From the NCBI RefSeq assembly GCF_026210795.1, contig NC_089431.1, positions 1,922,001-1,986,000 of the forward strand: a stretch of 64,000 nt of DNA, read 5' to 3'. The stretch is from Rhizophagus irregularis. Lineage: Eukaryota > Glomeromycota > Glomeromycetes > Glomerales > Glomeraceae. The position numbers and the translations under genes were made by a program. Every line of letters starts with the position of its first letter. Positions within the stretch are counted from its first letter, which is position 1. The notes under the pieces are model-generated. The model saw only the letters and a program-made list of their open reading frames with translations, did not search any database and was not told where the DNA came from. Positions 23,525 through 34,994 of this stretch are shown here, one piece after another.

Positions 23525-24702
23525 CAATTGATTCAAAATCGGATCACATTTTATCCCGAATGTCGCCGAAGTCGTCGCATTCTTGATGCTCTGAAAAATC
23601 TACTCAAACCACATTCAGAAATAAAAGACAAACCACTGAGCGAAAGCAGGTGAGTGAGTTCATATGCAAGTTATTTATTTCAATATCTGTCCAGTGTTAA
23701 CCTGTATGAATGAATGTCTCCCTTGTAAGATTGGCTCGAAGATAACTTTAGAAGAATACAATAATTTTCTTATTCGTAAAGAGTCTTCTGGGTACAAATA
23801 CCAACGAAAAAGTGACGGTGATGTATATGTAATCGACATGTTACTTCACTAAAAATATTTTGAGGTCGCTAACAGAGGAGTTTTCTTTAACCCACCGATA
23901 GTTACTAATGGTGATGGATGTAAGAGAATTCCGATTCTTGACCTATATATAATTGATTATTGATATTCACACCCTTCCTTCCTTTAGTCCATTTTGATCC
24001 TACTGTAAATGGAGGATTTATTGCTGCAGATGTTGCAGTCGCACCACACTTGAATCATGTCCAACAACCCATTGTCCTATACCCTGGCCCTCCACCTGGA
24101 GATAAAAACGTATTTTTTTGAGGTTTGATTTGCTAAATTTGATTTATGATTCTAATATTAATATTTCATCTAGGGGAATCCGCATGCTTGAATAATCTGC
24201 GAAGTGGCTAATTCCCAGAGTATTGGCCAATTGATCAGAAAATGTCAAATTGGTTAAATGTAGTTCATGTTCGATACGTTATTGGTATTAAATTGCATGA
24301 TAAAAGGACAATAACTGATAACCGAGGACGTTATCACAGGTCAATGACAGCATTACTGTTTCGACAAGGAGTAGCCGGATATCAAATAGTAAGGTGCTAA
24401 TTTATAATTGTTATTTTTTTGGTCAAATCATCTTAATAACCTTAAAATATTTTAGTGGGATTTCGGTACCCACCAGCTAGGAAGAGAAGCGAGCAACACT
24501 TCTCTCACAGGATGTAATGCTCCTAATATCCCAGCATTCCAAATTAACAACCCAGTCAACCAAGTTTTCTGGGATCCGACAACAATTCCAGCTGCAGCTG
24601 GATACGTGCCAGCTCTTCCCCCTGCGGTTGCTCTTGTTAATTTTACTATCGATCTGTACGTAGTTCAGCAGGTAGTTTTGGACTACCAAGCAAATTGATG
24701 AT
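23525..24702 (+). pseudogene. Uma2-like PD-(D/E)XK nuclease family gene, broken
   Basis: Uma2 proteins carry a restriction-endonuclease fold and are known mainly from bacteria; Glomeromycotina have many copies with introns. Segments visible in order are: FYPECRRSRRILDALKNLL, KITLEEYNNFLIRK, SDGDVYVIDML, then after an intron (acceptor about 23988) FDPTVNGGFIAADVAVAP, then IICEVANSQSIGQLIRK, containing the Glu and Lys of the family motif, then MTALLFRQGVAGYQIV, and a last exon (about 24454-24702) with WDFGTHQLGREASN ending VVQQVVLDYQAN. Breaks are a TGA near 24190 and a missing T near 24250; a further break separates the first two segments. It is a pseudogene unless these are sequencing errors. 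Introns and codon usage exclude bacterial contamination. Confidence 0.68.
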
Positions 24703-25234
24703 AAAATTATGTAATAAAATGTGCACAGACTCCTATGTATTAATCAAAGAACATCATGCATTCAATATTTATTCGATACATTACACACTCTCCACATCCA
24801 TATTTATGTAAAAAAAATGTGCAAGCTTTATTGATGTTTATTGAAAACATAATAAAATTCATCCTGAGTAATGTGGCTGTGAAAGATTTGCTCTATCTTA
24901 TCGATCCCCAATTCAGATTTTATCAGCAATTTGTTAAAATGCAGCTGGACCGTTAACATCCCTACTCAGAATATTTTTGTAATGAAGCTAGGAAAAAAAA
25001 TCACGGATGCATAACAACTTATCACACTAACTACTTTGCTAAGAAAAATTAAATTTGATTAATATGAAAAACTTTATTATTTTGTATGATATCAGTTGTC
25101 ACATGCGCAGTAAAGATGCATTCTCTTCATCTATAGGATTGATTAAACAATTCAGAACCAGTAATTGTGGGATAAATTTGTTTATTTTCTGATGTGCTGT
25201 ATTTATTAAATTTAATTATTTCTTACAAATTATA
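24703..25234. other. Intergenic between convergent genes
   Basis: The 3' ends of the plus-strand Uma2-like gene and the minus-strand nuclease-like gene face each other here. AT-rich and non-coding. Confidence 0.5.
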
Positions 25235-26980
25235 TTAGAAGCGTCCAAACCAAAATGGACAACTTCTGTGACAATTGTGCGTTTTATTCACAAGTTTCCT
25301 AAACTTAGGAGTACCAAGAGTATCACGTTTGAATTTCATTTTTGTTGATGAGGAGCTCGGATTACAAAGTTTATCAAAGAAAATGTTAAATGATTCTTGA
25401 AAAACCTTTCGTATTGCTAGAAGAATTTCCAAGTCATCAACAAAATTTGATACCTCTCTCAAAGAAGCGGGAATTGTCACTTTTCCTATATTAATCATGA
25501 TGTACATTCCCCGGACAAGATCCATCATATAGAATTCAACTGTATAATCTATAAAAGTAAATACTATCAAGTTACAAACAAAATCGTGAAAAAAAAAGCA
25601 ACTACTATAATGTTCCTTACCTACGCATTGGAACCCTAATATTTTTATATCAGCGCCTAATTCTATAGATGAATCAAGACAGTCTTTCATAAAGACTCCA
25701 ACACGGATCAGATCATTACAATTTTTGTAAACATTGTTTTTTTCTGAGGGTGGACTAACCTCACCCACAAATATGACACCGTTCAATTGTAGCTGGTGGA
25801 TTATTGAGACTGTGAAATCGGGCTGTTTGCTTCTGATACCTTGTAGCTTTTTTGCTTTACTTTCGTTAATTTCTGTATTCGGCCATTCCACAATGTGCTT
25901 GTCTGGATCATGTAACATTTCTCTCATAATGTGGTCAAGGTAATTTGTAATCAGAGTTGTTTCGCTTGGCTCATTTTTAATTTTTGCGGTTGGCAATTTC
26001 TTAAGGCATTCCAAGATCATGGAACCAAAGTTCTCATTCAACATTTGATCATTTGTAAGTTCCGTTAACAGAAATTTTGTGGCACTGCTACGCGATTCTT
26101 TTATTGCCTTTTTGATCACTTTCCTCAACTTTAATTCACATTCCGTATATAATTCTATTTGCTGAGGAGGATTCGCTTGTTGGTAGATATCATCAAGTAA
26201 AGAAGAACTGAATATGTCGATCATCGTTTTTGAATGAGAGCCAGAATTAAGAAGGAAAATCGAAGATAATGATAATATCTCGTGAACATTAGATTCAACA
26301 AAAAGACCCCCAGTTTTTGCGATCTTGATAGATTCATTTTGATATTGACGGAATAATCGAGAAACATTGATCTCTCTTATTTTAAGATCGTCGATAGAGT
26401 CCTCATCCTTGAAGGATAATTCATCTGGAATATCATTAATTATTATCGGGTAATCCTCCCCCTCTTCTTCAATAAATGGATTACTCGTCGATGGATTATC
26501 CATCGGCAATGAATGTACTTTTGGACTACTTGGCGTGGGAGAAGTGTACTCGTCTTGTTCTTGTCTTTTTGAAATCCTATTCTCATTATAATCAACTCTT
26601 GGTCTCTTTCTTAGTGAGTAAGACTTGCTATCATTATCTGTAACTGACTCATCCTAGAGTATATCAAATAAATTTGATGATGAATTATATGGGTCGCTTT
26701 TTACCTAATGACGTTAACAATGTAATTCATACCAGCTCCTTATTAACATTTTTCATAATGTTTTCAACGCCTTCTTTAGTCCCCTTTGCCATAACACGAG
26801 CTATTTTTAGCTGTAATTCAGAACAATAATTAGCACACCATCTAACAATATCGAAGTAAGTAAAATTTATTGACCTGGTCCAACTTTAGTTGGCTTTTTT
26901 CTTTGGCATGGTCTATATCCAGAGATTCACATTCAACTTCATTCCAGAATCTATCGATATCCACGTTCTTGTTTCGATGT
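25235..26980 (-). CDS. PD-(D/E)XK-like family protein, 5' end unclear
   Basis: Four exons are readable: up to about 26980 (ending 26875), 26733-26810, 25621-26653 and 25235-25548, joined in frame by GT...AG introns. Notable parts are RFWNEVECESLDIDHAKEK, a basic segment KSYSLRKRPRVDYNENRISK (possible nuclear signal), an acidic stretch, and a core with GIRSKQPDFTVSIIHQL...VIFVGEVSPP, which fits the PD...E-x-x layout of PD-(D/E)XK-fold proteins although the usual Lys after Glu is Ser. The end LGTPKFRKLV...CPFWFGRF is typical of a multicopy Rhizophagus family. The first exon meets an in-frame stop about 20 bases before the GC-rich repeat at 27015, so the true start is missing or lies beyond it. 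Confidence 0.72.
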
Positions 26981-27014
26981 TTCTTTAGGGTTAATATAAT
27001 TTGTTAGCATCTTG

Positions 27015-27300
27015 TCCTCACTGGAAAAGCAGACAATAACGGGGTCTTTAGAAGACTGCCGGCAAAGCAGACCACAACGGGATCTAATGAACGCCGTAAG
27101 GTCAGGTGGGACGCATGCACCCGCCATAGTTGTGTGAGTGTTACCCCTTCTCAGGACTGCTGGAGGCCCCCACCTCTACAAAACTTGTAGACCACAACGG
27201 GATCTAACGAACGCCATAAAGTGAGCGGGACGCACGCGCTCACCGTAGTCGTGGAAGCATGTTCCCCTTCTCGGGACTTAACAGGGTCCTCCATACTGCC
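27015..27300. repeat. GC-rich tandem repeat with hairpins
   Basis: An island of high GC in AT-rich DNA. Two direct copies (about 27060-27165 and 27180-27285) share 'agaccacaacgggatctaa', 'gaacgcc' and 'ccccttctc'; a partial third lies at 27015-27060. Each carries a hairpin around a constant loop GGACGCA: stem GTGAGCG/CGCTCAC in the second, GGTG/CACC in the first. Two stem pairs differ between copies yet stay paired. Confidence 0.6.
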
Positions 27301-27545
27301 TGCCAGTGATCAAAATGAAAAATGATACTCGCCTCAAAAACATCAAGTAAATTTTGAGCTTTTCGTTTCTTTAGATCCGACCCATTTTCCACCAGGTATT
27401 CCAGGCACTTGTGGAGTCTTTGTGCCTCTAGGCGAAAATTGCTTGTAAAATCATCTTGACTTTTACGATACTGGTAATAACCAAGAAATCGGTATTTTTC
27501 TGGTGTCGTTGTCTCAAAATATTCATCAAGAGGATACTTCTCCAT
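27300..27545 (-). CDS. First exon or fragment of an unknown gene
   Basis: The frame starts MEKYPLDEYFETTTPEKYRF and continues with protein-like sequence, including KCLEYLVENGSDLKKRKA and FHFDHWQAVWR, before running into the GC-rich repeat, where it soon stops. It lies upstream of, and on the same strand as, the nuclease-like gene at 25235 and could be its displaced 5' exon or a separate broken gene. I do not recognise a domain. Confidence 0.42.
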
Positions 27546-28122
27546 TAATCCTGAATTTACGCGTCTTAGGGGCTAAAAAAAAGCCACTTGACATTTAAGG
27601 CAAATCTGATAATTACACAGTTTGAACACGTGCCGATTATCGCGAACCTACTATTATAATAGACATGGTGTAAAGTTTTTTGCAAAGTTGATGCATATGT
27701 AGTGGATGAAACTTTATTAATTATTTTTCTGAGACTACAGCATGAATTATTAGCAATTGGGTTAATAAGAAATGCAGGATATTTCGATTTTTTTATCGCA
27801 AGTACGATTCTGCGCCAAACATCACACGTAAAGGCGTGGAGAGCTAGGACTTATAACAAATGGATATTAGGCAATTGGCGAATCACAGCTGATGAATAAA
27901 AACAATACCTTTTAGTTCATGTAAAAGTGGTATCCACTTTTCAATTCCACAAGTAAAATTATTTTTATTTATTTTGTCATAATATGAATATCTGCTCTTT
28001 TTTTTTTTAAAGCATTCATATTATAAAATGCACCAAATTTTCCACAAAAATCACAACAAATTCTCAAACATAATTATTATTGAAAATGCCCTGGGGTAAA
28101 TTATCAGCTTCTGGTTATCCTG
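27546..28122. other. Intergenic with a doubtful plus-strand frame
   Basis: The frame at 27702-27899 (MDETLLIIFLRLQHELLAIG onward) has no recognised domain and no visible partner exon. The remainder is AT-rich. No other feature. Confidence 0.35.
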
Positions 28123-28848
28123 CTATGTAATAGTCGTGAAAGGAGCCTTCAGCGGACTTTTGCTTTTCAAATGTTTTTCATATATACTTAAAAGATCCTT
28201 ATAGTGATCAGGATCAGCTAAAATAAAAATGCCCGAAATATGATTAGAATTTTAAATACTTTAAAAAAAATGCAAAAGAAGTTGTATACTGTAATTCTTA
28301 CCAATAGAAGGTTCAGGATCAGACAAAAATGCAATTTATCAAATACTTCAATTAGTAATTCAACTAATAAACAGATAGTACACTCACTATTATTGTGTTT
28401 TTGAGTTTTGTGATAAAATTTGAATACAATGAATATATAAATGCATCTTACTCCATTTGATATACTTGAAATGATTATTGTTTAATTTGACAATATGTAT
28501 CAATAAATTCCTTTAATTTATGAAATTTTCTTAATCCTACTAGCGTTGTATCATTAATTGTAAGCTGACTTTCAGCTGTTAATATAAACTATTATAACTC
28601 TTATAATATTAAAAATAAATTTGGGCAAATATTAATATAAAAAATACCTCAAATAAAGAATCGATTTCAGTTTCTATAGTAGAAGTGATTTTGAATTTTA
28701 AATCATGTGAAGTACGATTTTCAAGGTAATTTTAATTGATTTAATAAACTCTTTTAAATGTAAATTATAACTAACTCCTTCACACTCCTTCACAGATTTC
28801 AAATAAAGTTTTAAGCTTTTCAAAAGCTTGTTCTGATAATTCACTCAT
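28123..28848 (-). CDS. Small multi-exon protein of unknown function
   Basis: The start at 28848 gives MSELSEQAFEKLKTLFEICE. Later segments, each flanked by plausible splice sites, are LENRTSHDLKFKITSTIETE, LTAESQLTINDTTLVGLRKF with HKLKEFIDTYCQIKQ, LLIEVFDKLHF, then SDPEPSI joined to ADPDHYKDLLSIYEKHLKSK with a stop at 28123-28125. The last splice (intron 28218-28301) is clean. One T appears to be missing in the T run near 28330, and another shift is likely near 28480. It is divergent from the gene at 28901 with about 50 bases between start codons. Function unknown; the exon structure and composition argue for a real host gene. Confidence 0.55.
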
Positions 28849-28900
28849 ATCTTCTCACTTCAAAGCAACACCTTACAACGCAAGATTTAATATTGACATT
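28849..28900. promoter_or_regulatory. Compact bidirectional promoter
   Basis: Only 52 bases separate the start codons of two divergent small genes. The interval contains 'cttacaacgcaag' but no element that I can name with confidence. It is inferred from gene layout alone. Confidence 0.35.
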
Positions 28901-29348
28901 ATGAGTGATAAAGAGCAGTTCGTACAGCAGCTAAGAAATCAAAATTACCTTTTAAAAACAAGGCTATCAATGATATTTGAACAGATCCATACGTGCATCG
29001 GTGATCTGGACCACCATCAGTATATAAAGTAAAATTTTAGGTTTGTTAATAATATTGATATTGAATAGAATAATTATTATAGAGATCTGTTGCATATCGT
29101 ATAACAGAACTTTGTTTGAAAATTGTATCCTATACTTGACTCTGGTAAAATGAAATTGATATATTATTTGGAATATCAACAAATAAAGAAGCCGAGAGGG
29201 TCAAAGATAATTTTATAAATTCATGATCACAGGAATTAAGTATTCCATCAACAGTAGTTAAAGCTGATTTATTTCTCACTCCTGTTGAAGTAGCAACTGA
29301 ATCTCCAATAGTTTATCATCAACACAAATTAATGTTGTATACTCTTTA
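28901..29348 (+). CDS. Small protein of unknown function
   Basis: The first exon starts at 28901 with MSDKEQFVQQLRNQNYLLKT and continues through MIFEQIHTCIGDLDHHQYIK to a donor near 29030. A second protein-like segment after an acceptor at about 29231 reads ELSIPSTVVKADLFLTPVEV then ATESPIVYHQHKL. The phases of the two pieces do not join cleanly as I read them, so either a base is missing or an internal exon is unseen. The first part looks coiled-coil. No domain is recognised. Confidence 0.38.
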
Positions 29349-31998
29349 AATTTAATAGCAAATTCACGTAAATATCTCTAAAGTGCTCATTATCAAATTA
29401 ATTATTTATTATATATAGAATATATACTTATAAGGTATTGAAGGTATTGGATATATTGCATGGTATTGTATTCTTTTTAAGTAAATATTCAGATTTCAGC
29501 ATCAAATCATCTTGTTAACTTATAGTATACAAAGATTTAAACAATGAATAAAGAATGATTGTTACAATTTACAATAAACAACGAGTAAAAAATATGCGTT
29601 AAAGCATCGGAGATAATTTAAAATAATCGGATATTCATTTATGCGCAATGTGAAAGGAGTTCAGAATACATTACTTATTTTGGAATATATATTAACATTT
29701 TTATTATTTTGGGAATATATTTTAACATTTTTAACATTTATAGTAAATCATACTATATTCACTCAAAAAAGAATTTTTGATAAAATAATTTTTCAACGAA
29801 AATCGGAAGACTGCGCTCGGCAATCGGTATAAAAAGTTGATGTATGACCAATTTAATTAAGTACAGTTTATCATCATTATCACCGAAAGCCGAAAGGAAA
29901 ATGCAGAATGACATATCAATTATTATAACGTTCATATATTAAACGATAACTTCATTCTTAACATTACTAAAATCTTGTGTGGCTGAATGTTATTGTTCAT
30001 AAAAAAAGAAAAAATATATTACGTACATAATTGGGCGTAATACCATTCCATATTCACTAGGTGATATCCTCGATTATATATCATTCTTTGTTAAAATAAA
30101 ATGTTACCAAATTTATACAAATCATTTCTAAATAGAAACCTAAATTTAGAAACCCAATAAAATGACGTCTGATAAATTCAAAATCGGGGAATAAGGGTGA
30201 GTAATATGACCATTTCCTTTATGTTACTTAACACCGTTAGTTTTATTAATTACCATTATTATTTGAAATTGAGCAACAACCGTTCTCTTCCGAACTGTTA
30301 ATGGAACTTTTTCACGATTTGTTTATTTATATCATCTGAACAATCTATTTTTTTCTCAGAGTTAATAATCTTGTGAATAGGAAAATTTCTTTTCCTCATG
30401 GAAAAAACGATGCTTCAATTACAAAATCGATACAAGCAATAAATGCAAAAATGATAACCCTCCGAAATTATCCGAAATTTTACCATTGCATTCGCAATAA
30501 ATAAATGCGCTTATCAACAAATCTATATTTTATAATAACAATAACGATAATAGAATTAACATAATCACAATGGCATATGACCAAGTCATTTGAATAATTG
30601 TTTTATCAATGCGATCAACAAACCAGATGACTCGGCATCTTGGCGAAATACATTGAACATACCATAATAAAAGTTCTGAAACATGAAATATGTTAATGAC
30701 CAGTCATGTGGCCGTTGAGAAAGAAAAAAGCGAAACAAAAAATTTGAGTTTTTGATAATAATTTTGTTTACAATAATTAATATTGTTTTAATGTAGCATG
30801 GTAAATAATCATGTGTTTATTACATATAGTGTTATTGACAATGGGCTATGTAATATAAACAGCATTTATTTTAGTATACAATTCATTCCATATTAGTAGA
30901 TAGAAAGCCTCAGGGAAAAAATTTTACAATGAATTAGAAAATTATCTAAAAAGATTTTTTTTTTGCCAATCAAACATGTGGCTGATTGATGAATCTATTC
31001 CATAAAACTTATTATACTTGTTATATTATATTTTTATACTTGATATACTTGACATATTTGTTATATGCTATACTTGTTATATTATATATTTGTTATATTT
31101 GTGTTATATATTTAAATCAAGTATTTGAAAGATTGATCTTATCAATATATCCACCATTGGTTTAAAAATCCAGTTGAATATCTCTATGAAATATTTTATT
31201 GATTGAATGATCAAAAGTTGATGGGGATGAATATTTAGTAATGTGTCACATATTTTGGTCATTAAAATCATTAAATATAATTAAATTATCTAAATTATAT
31301 TAATTATATTAATTAATTATGTTTTAAATTATTCGGAGACAATGGAAAACAATGTCACAATGAGATTTACGGCTGTCTTATTTATATATAACGACAACAA
31401 TGACAAAATATTTTATAAATTTTTTGAAAAATGAAAAGAAAAATATATATATATATATTGTTTCTTGGATTTTTTTGGTTTAAAGAAAAATTATTATGGC
31501 ATCTACTCCTCTTCATTCCTTTAATCTTTCGATGTTTATGAATAATTCAATCATTTTATTCATTTCATTATAAAAAAGAAAACGATTTTTTTTTTTTATG
31601 TTTGCAAATACTCTTTACTTCGATTTATTCTTTTAAAAAACGAATTATAATTTTCGAATCTCGGTAAAAATTATATATAACGAAACGTAATAATGTAAAA
31701 ATACAAAACGAAGAAAAAAATTAATTAAATTCGATAAATCTAATAAACGAAAGATAGGTTTGGTAAAAAGGGAAAAGGAAAAAAAAAATTCGAAAAGTAA
31801 TAATCTAAATATGGTAATACGACTCCTAACCCCTAATACTGACGAAATTAATCTATGTTACACGAACTATAAAAGTACATATTAGTGTTTTAAATATGAT
31901 GTTGCAATACTGATGAAAATGACGTGATTATCGTTATGTAAATATAATATATATATTTCGTTAATTTTTTTTTTTTTTAAAAAAAATTTTGCCCTCCA
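29349..31998. other. Long intergenic region
   Basis: About 2.6 kb without a supported gene. It contains a run of short TTATA/TACTTGATA repeats at about 31018-31110 and many homopolymer tracts. Short open frames here are A/T-biased and have no splice-linked continuation. Confidence 0.5.
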
Positions 31999-32871
31999 TT
32001 AATCACAATTGTTTCCTTCTGTACGTAGAAAATCAGCATAGTAGTTACTAATATGATTACCATAAAAACCAGCGTTTGAATCTCCGATGTAAAAGGTTTG
32101 ACACGTTTCAGGTGCCGAATAATAAAAGCTATTCTGCTGATATTGCTGTTGAGCCAAAAATGTATCAAGACCATCCGCATGACCATATTCATATGGTAAA
32201 GGGTTCATTTCATTTACTTGTTCTTGAGTAATGTTAGTACGACTTGTCTCTCTTACTTGACAGTTGATTTGTTTATAACTGCAGGGAACTCCATTCCCTT
32301 CTTGGTTTTCCGTAATAAAGTTTACACGACCTGTCTCTCTTACTTGACAGTTGATTTGTTTATAACTGCACGAAACTCCATTCCCTTCTTGGTTTCCCGT
32401 AATAATGTTAATACCACAACTTTCGTCTATTTGAAGGTTGGGTGATTTATATTTCTTATTACAATAAACGAAGTTGATACGAGGTTTTCTATGGCGTTTT
32501 TCGATATGATTTGGATAAATTTTGCTATGTTGTTCTTTAAGTAATTTAGTTAAATCCACATAGCATTTTTTTTCCTCCATGGTAGCTTCTCTCCATATGT
32601 GAGCAGCAACACGGGAGAGATTCTTTCCATCATAAGGTAAGGATTTCTTTACAACATGATTTAGACAACGTCGAAAAACCATAAAGTTGTTCATCGGTTT
32701 TGGTTGGCGGTTTGTTCTTCTAACTGTAGCTTGCGTTTGTAACTTACTTATCATATCACTTACTATATCTTCCGACAAAGGGAACAATATTTTTTTATCT
32801 ATCATTCTAATAATTTGTATGTCAACATTAGATAAAGAGTTGTCCTTCATGGTAAATAACGTACAAGACAC
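31999..32871 (-). CDS. HMG-box protein, MATA_HMG type
   Basis: Single-exon gene of 290 residues; an in-frame second ATG lies seven codons in. Residues about 57-125 form an HMG box (RQPKPMNNFMVFRRCLNHVV, VAAHIWREATMEEKKCYVDL, KEQHSKIYPNH), a DNA-bending domain. Glomeromycotina carry dozens of such genes related to mating-type HMG proteins; a mating role cannot be inferred from sequence. After the box comes a basic stretch (EKRHRKPRINF) and then two tandem copies of a 29-residue unit (NQEGNGVxCSYKQINCQVRE), followed by a Tyr/Gln-rich C-terminus (AQQQYQQNSFYYSAP) suggestive of an activation region. The frame is intact. Confidence 0.88.
   Translation of the reverse strand: MSCTLFTMKDNSLSNVDIQIIRMIDKKILFPLSEDIVSDMISKLQTQATVRRTNRQPKPMNNFMVFRRCLNHVVKKSLPYDGKNLSRVAAHIWREATMEEKKCYVDLTKLLKEQHSKIYPNHIEKRHRKPRINFVYCNKKYKSPNLQIDESCGINIITGNQEGNGVSCSYKQINCQVRETGRVNFITENQEGNGVPCSYKQINCQVRETSRTNITQEQVNEMNPLPYEYGHADGLDTFLAQQQYQQNSFYYSAPETCQTFYIGDSNAGFYGNHISNYYADFLRTEGNNCD
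32236..32412 (-). repeat. 87 bp tandem duplication inside the HMG gene
   Basis: Two nearly identical copies with an 87 bp period (for example 'gtctctcttacttgacagtt' at both) encode the duplicated 29-residue unit. The period is a multiple of three and the copies differ at only a few bases, so the duplication is recent or maintained. Confidence 0.85.
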
Positions 32872-33545
32872 GATTGATAAACTATATGATTATAAAGAAA
32901 TAGGGAAAACAAATGGAATTAGCGAAAGGAAATAAAAAAAAATAATTAATCTATATCATTAATATATAGAGTTTACTTACTACTATTATTTATTTCAAGA
33001 AAAAAAATTTTTAACAGCAATCGTGAAGTAAAATGAAAAAGAAAGTTGAGGGCTTTTATAGATCTTTTGTCAACGTTGGAAAAATAAAAAAAAAAAATTT
33101 TTTTAATTTGTTAACTTAATAATTTATTTGCCTCTTTATGTTTTAAATTACAATCACATTATCCTATCAATCAATCATCACCAAAGTACGGTATATATTA
33201 TATATATATAAAAAAAAAAAGATTACAAATAGAGAAATAAGAAATAAAGAAATTTTTAATAAAAATAAATTTTAATGTAACACGTCTAAAGATAGTAAAT
33301 TGGGCTTTTTAAAAAAAAGGAAATTTTTCTTTCATAACTATCGACCTATATCTTCGCATTCTTAAAATTTCCTTTCGAGAGGAATGAAAGTCACACTAGC
33401 AAGCCACAAATGGCTTGAGATCCGAGATATGACGGTAAATAATTCCGTAGTGCAGGAGGATAAATTAATTCCGAGATTTCGATTGAGGATAAATTAATTC
33501 CGAAATTAACATTAATTTCGTTTATCTCATCGGTATTATGTATTA

Positions 33546-33590
33546 ACACCGATGGATTTTTTTTTTGTCATCTACGAAATCCATCGGTGT
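33546..33590. repeat. Perfect 14 bp inverted repeat
   Basis: ACACCGATGGATTT (33546-33559) is exactly inverted at 33577-33590 around a 17-base T-rich spacer. It could form a stable hairpin in RNA or be the remains of a small element's ends. Confidence 0.75.
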
Positions 33591-33959
33591 ATACGTCATA
33601 CACAACGAGTTAAGTCCGTTATTCCATGGATATCTAATAAAAACCACATATACATCGATGCTTCTCTCCCTTCGCTCCCTTCGGGTGGGCCTCAAGACAA
33701 CAATGAATATTTTAATTATTCATTGATATCCATAGTGTAATTCCGTTAGACCGTTACAGGGGGGAATAAATTCAATTGAAACTCACTCTGCCCACGTTTT
33801 CTCCTGTCACACATTTCACAACCTATTAGTTTTTTTTAAAAAAAAATAAAATACCAATCCCCTTATTAATTCAATAACAATGTGTTACAAAAAAAAAAAG
33901 TTTCTTTTACCAATAAAAAAAAAAATTTTTTTTCCTTAAAACTGGTACAGCCAAAGCAA

Positions 33960-33988
33960 TTAATTAATTAATTAATTAATTAATTATC
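33960..33988. repeat. (AATT)n microsatellite
   Basis: About seven uninterrupted AATT units followed by a long A tract. Confidence 0.9.
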
Positions 33989-34994
33989 AAAAAAAAAAAA
34001 AAAAAAAAGATAAACAAATAAATAAAAATAAGTTTAGGGTTTAGTGACGGAAAAAAAAAATTTTTAGATTTAGATTATAAGAAAAAAAAATAAATAAATA
34101 AATAAAAAAAAACTAAAAATAAAAAAAAATCAACTTTTTTTTTTTTGGAAACATTTTTTTTCGAAAAAGAAAAGAAAGAAAGAAAAGAAAGAGATAAAGA
34201 AATCAAACGCATGCAGTGTAGAATTGATCTTATGACTCGAAATTTTATATTTCTAGATAAACAATAATTTCTAGAATTCTTAAGATAAGATAATTGGAAA
34301 TGTTTGTTTATCATTTCGAAAAAAAAAAAAGTTATCTTAAGTTTATGATTTTATTGATAGAGTCAAATGATCAATTTAATCATATCTAATCGACTCGTTA
34401 TAATTTCTTTTGCATATGAATTATTAATGGGAATTTTGTTTTTTTTGACAAAATATGACGCAAATAAAACAAAAACATTGTCGATCATTGAAACCACATG
34501 ATACAAATAAAGTTTTTCTTTTGGAATAATATCATCTGATTCACCAAACTGTAAGATATCATTCATTTAATCATAAATTAGTTGCTTAATTTGTTATTAT
34601 TTTATTCCTTAATATCGTTAAATCAGAGACAATAGAAAGAAAATCAAGGTTTGATCTGATAAGATATGTTTTTTTTATCTTTTCATGTAAGCCACACATT
34701 ATTAATGTAAGTCACCTGAATTAACTTGGGATTCATGTTTGCGGCGTTCGCCACAATTGCCACCTGCCACACTCGATAAATGATTCGAAATGACATATGT
34801 AATATTTTGGTTTATATATAATGTACTAAAAAATCAATTCTTAAAATTCTTAAATTTTTTCATTCATTAATATATCATATACCGTATATATATACACAAT
34901 TAATTATTTTCTTTTATTAAATAAATGATCTTTTAAATTTGAGATTCAAATATAAATATTATATAATGGTACCGACAGGTACCGTAGTCCGAGG

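Larger units (their letters stand above)
32872..34994. other. 5' region of the HMG gene and intergenic DNA
   Basis: AT-rich, with many A and T homopolymers and no supported gene. It holds a perfect inverted repeat at 33546-33590 and an AATT microsatellite near 33960. The minus-strand frame 34075-34314 is a poly-Lys/Phe product of homopolymers. Confidence 0.5.

Noticed and set aside
23525-24702. Bacterial contamination as source of the Uma2-like gene
   Set aside because: Spliceosomal introns, AT-rich flanks and continuity with fungal genes argue against it.
27702-27899. Plus-strand frame starting MDETLLIIFL
   Set aside because: No domain, no joined exon, and no second line of support.
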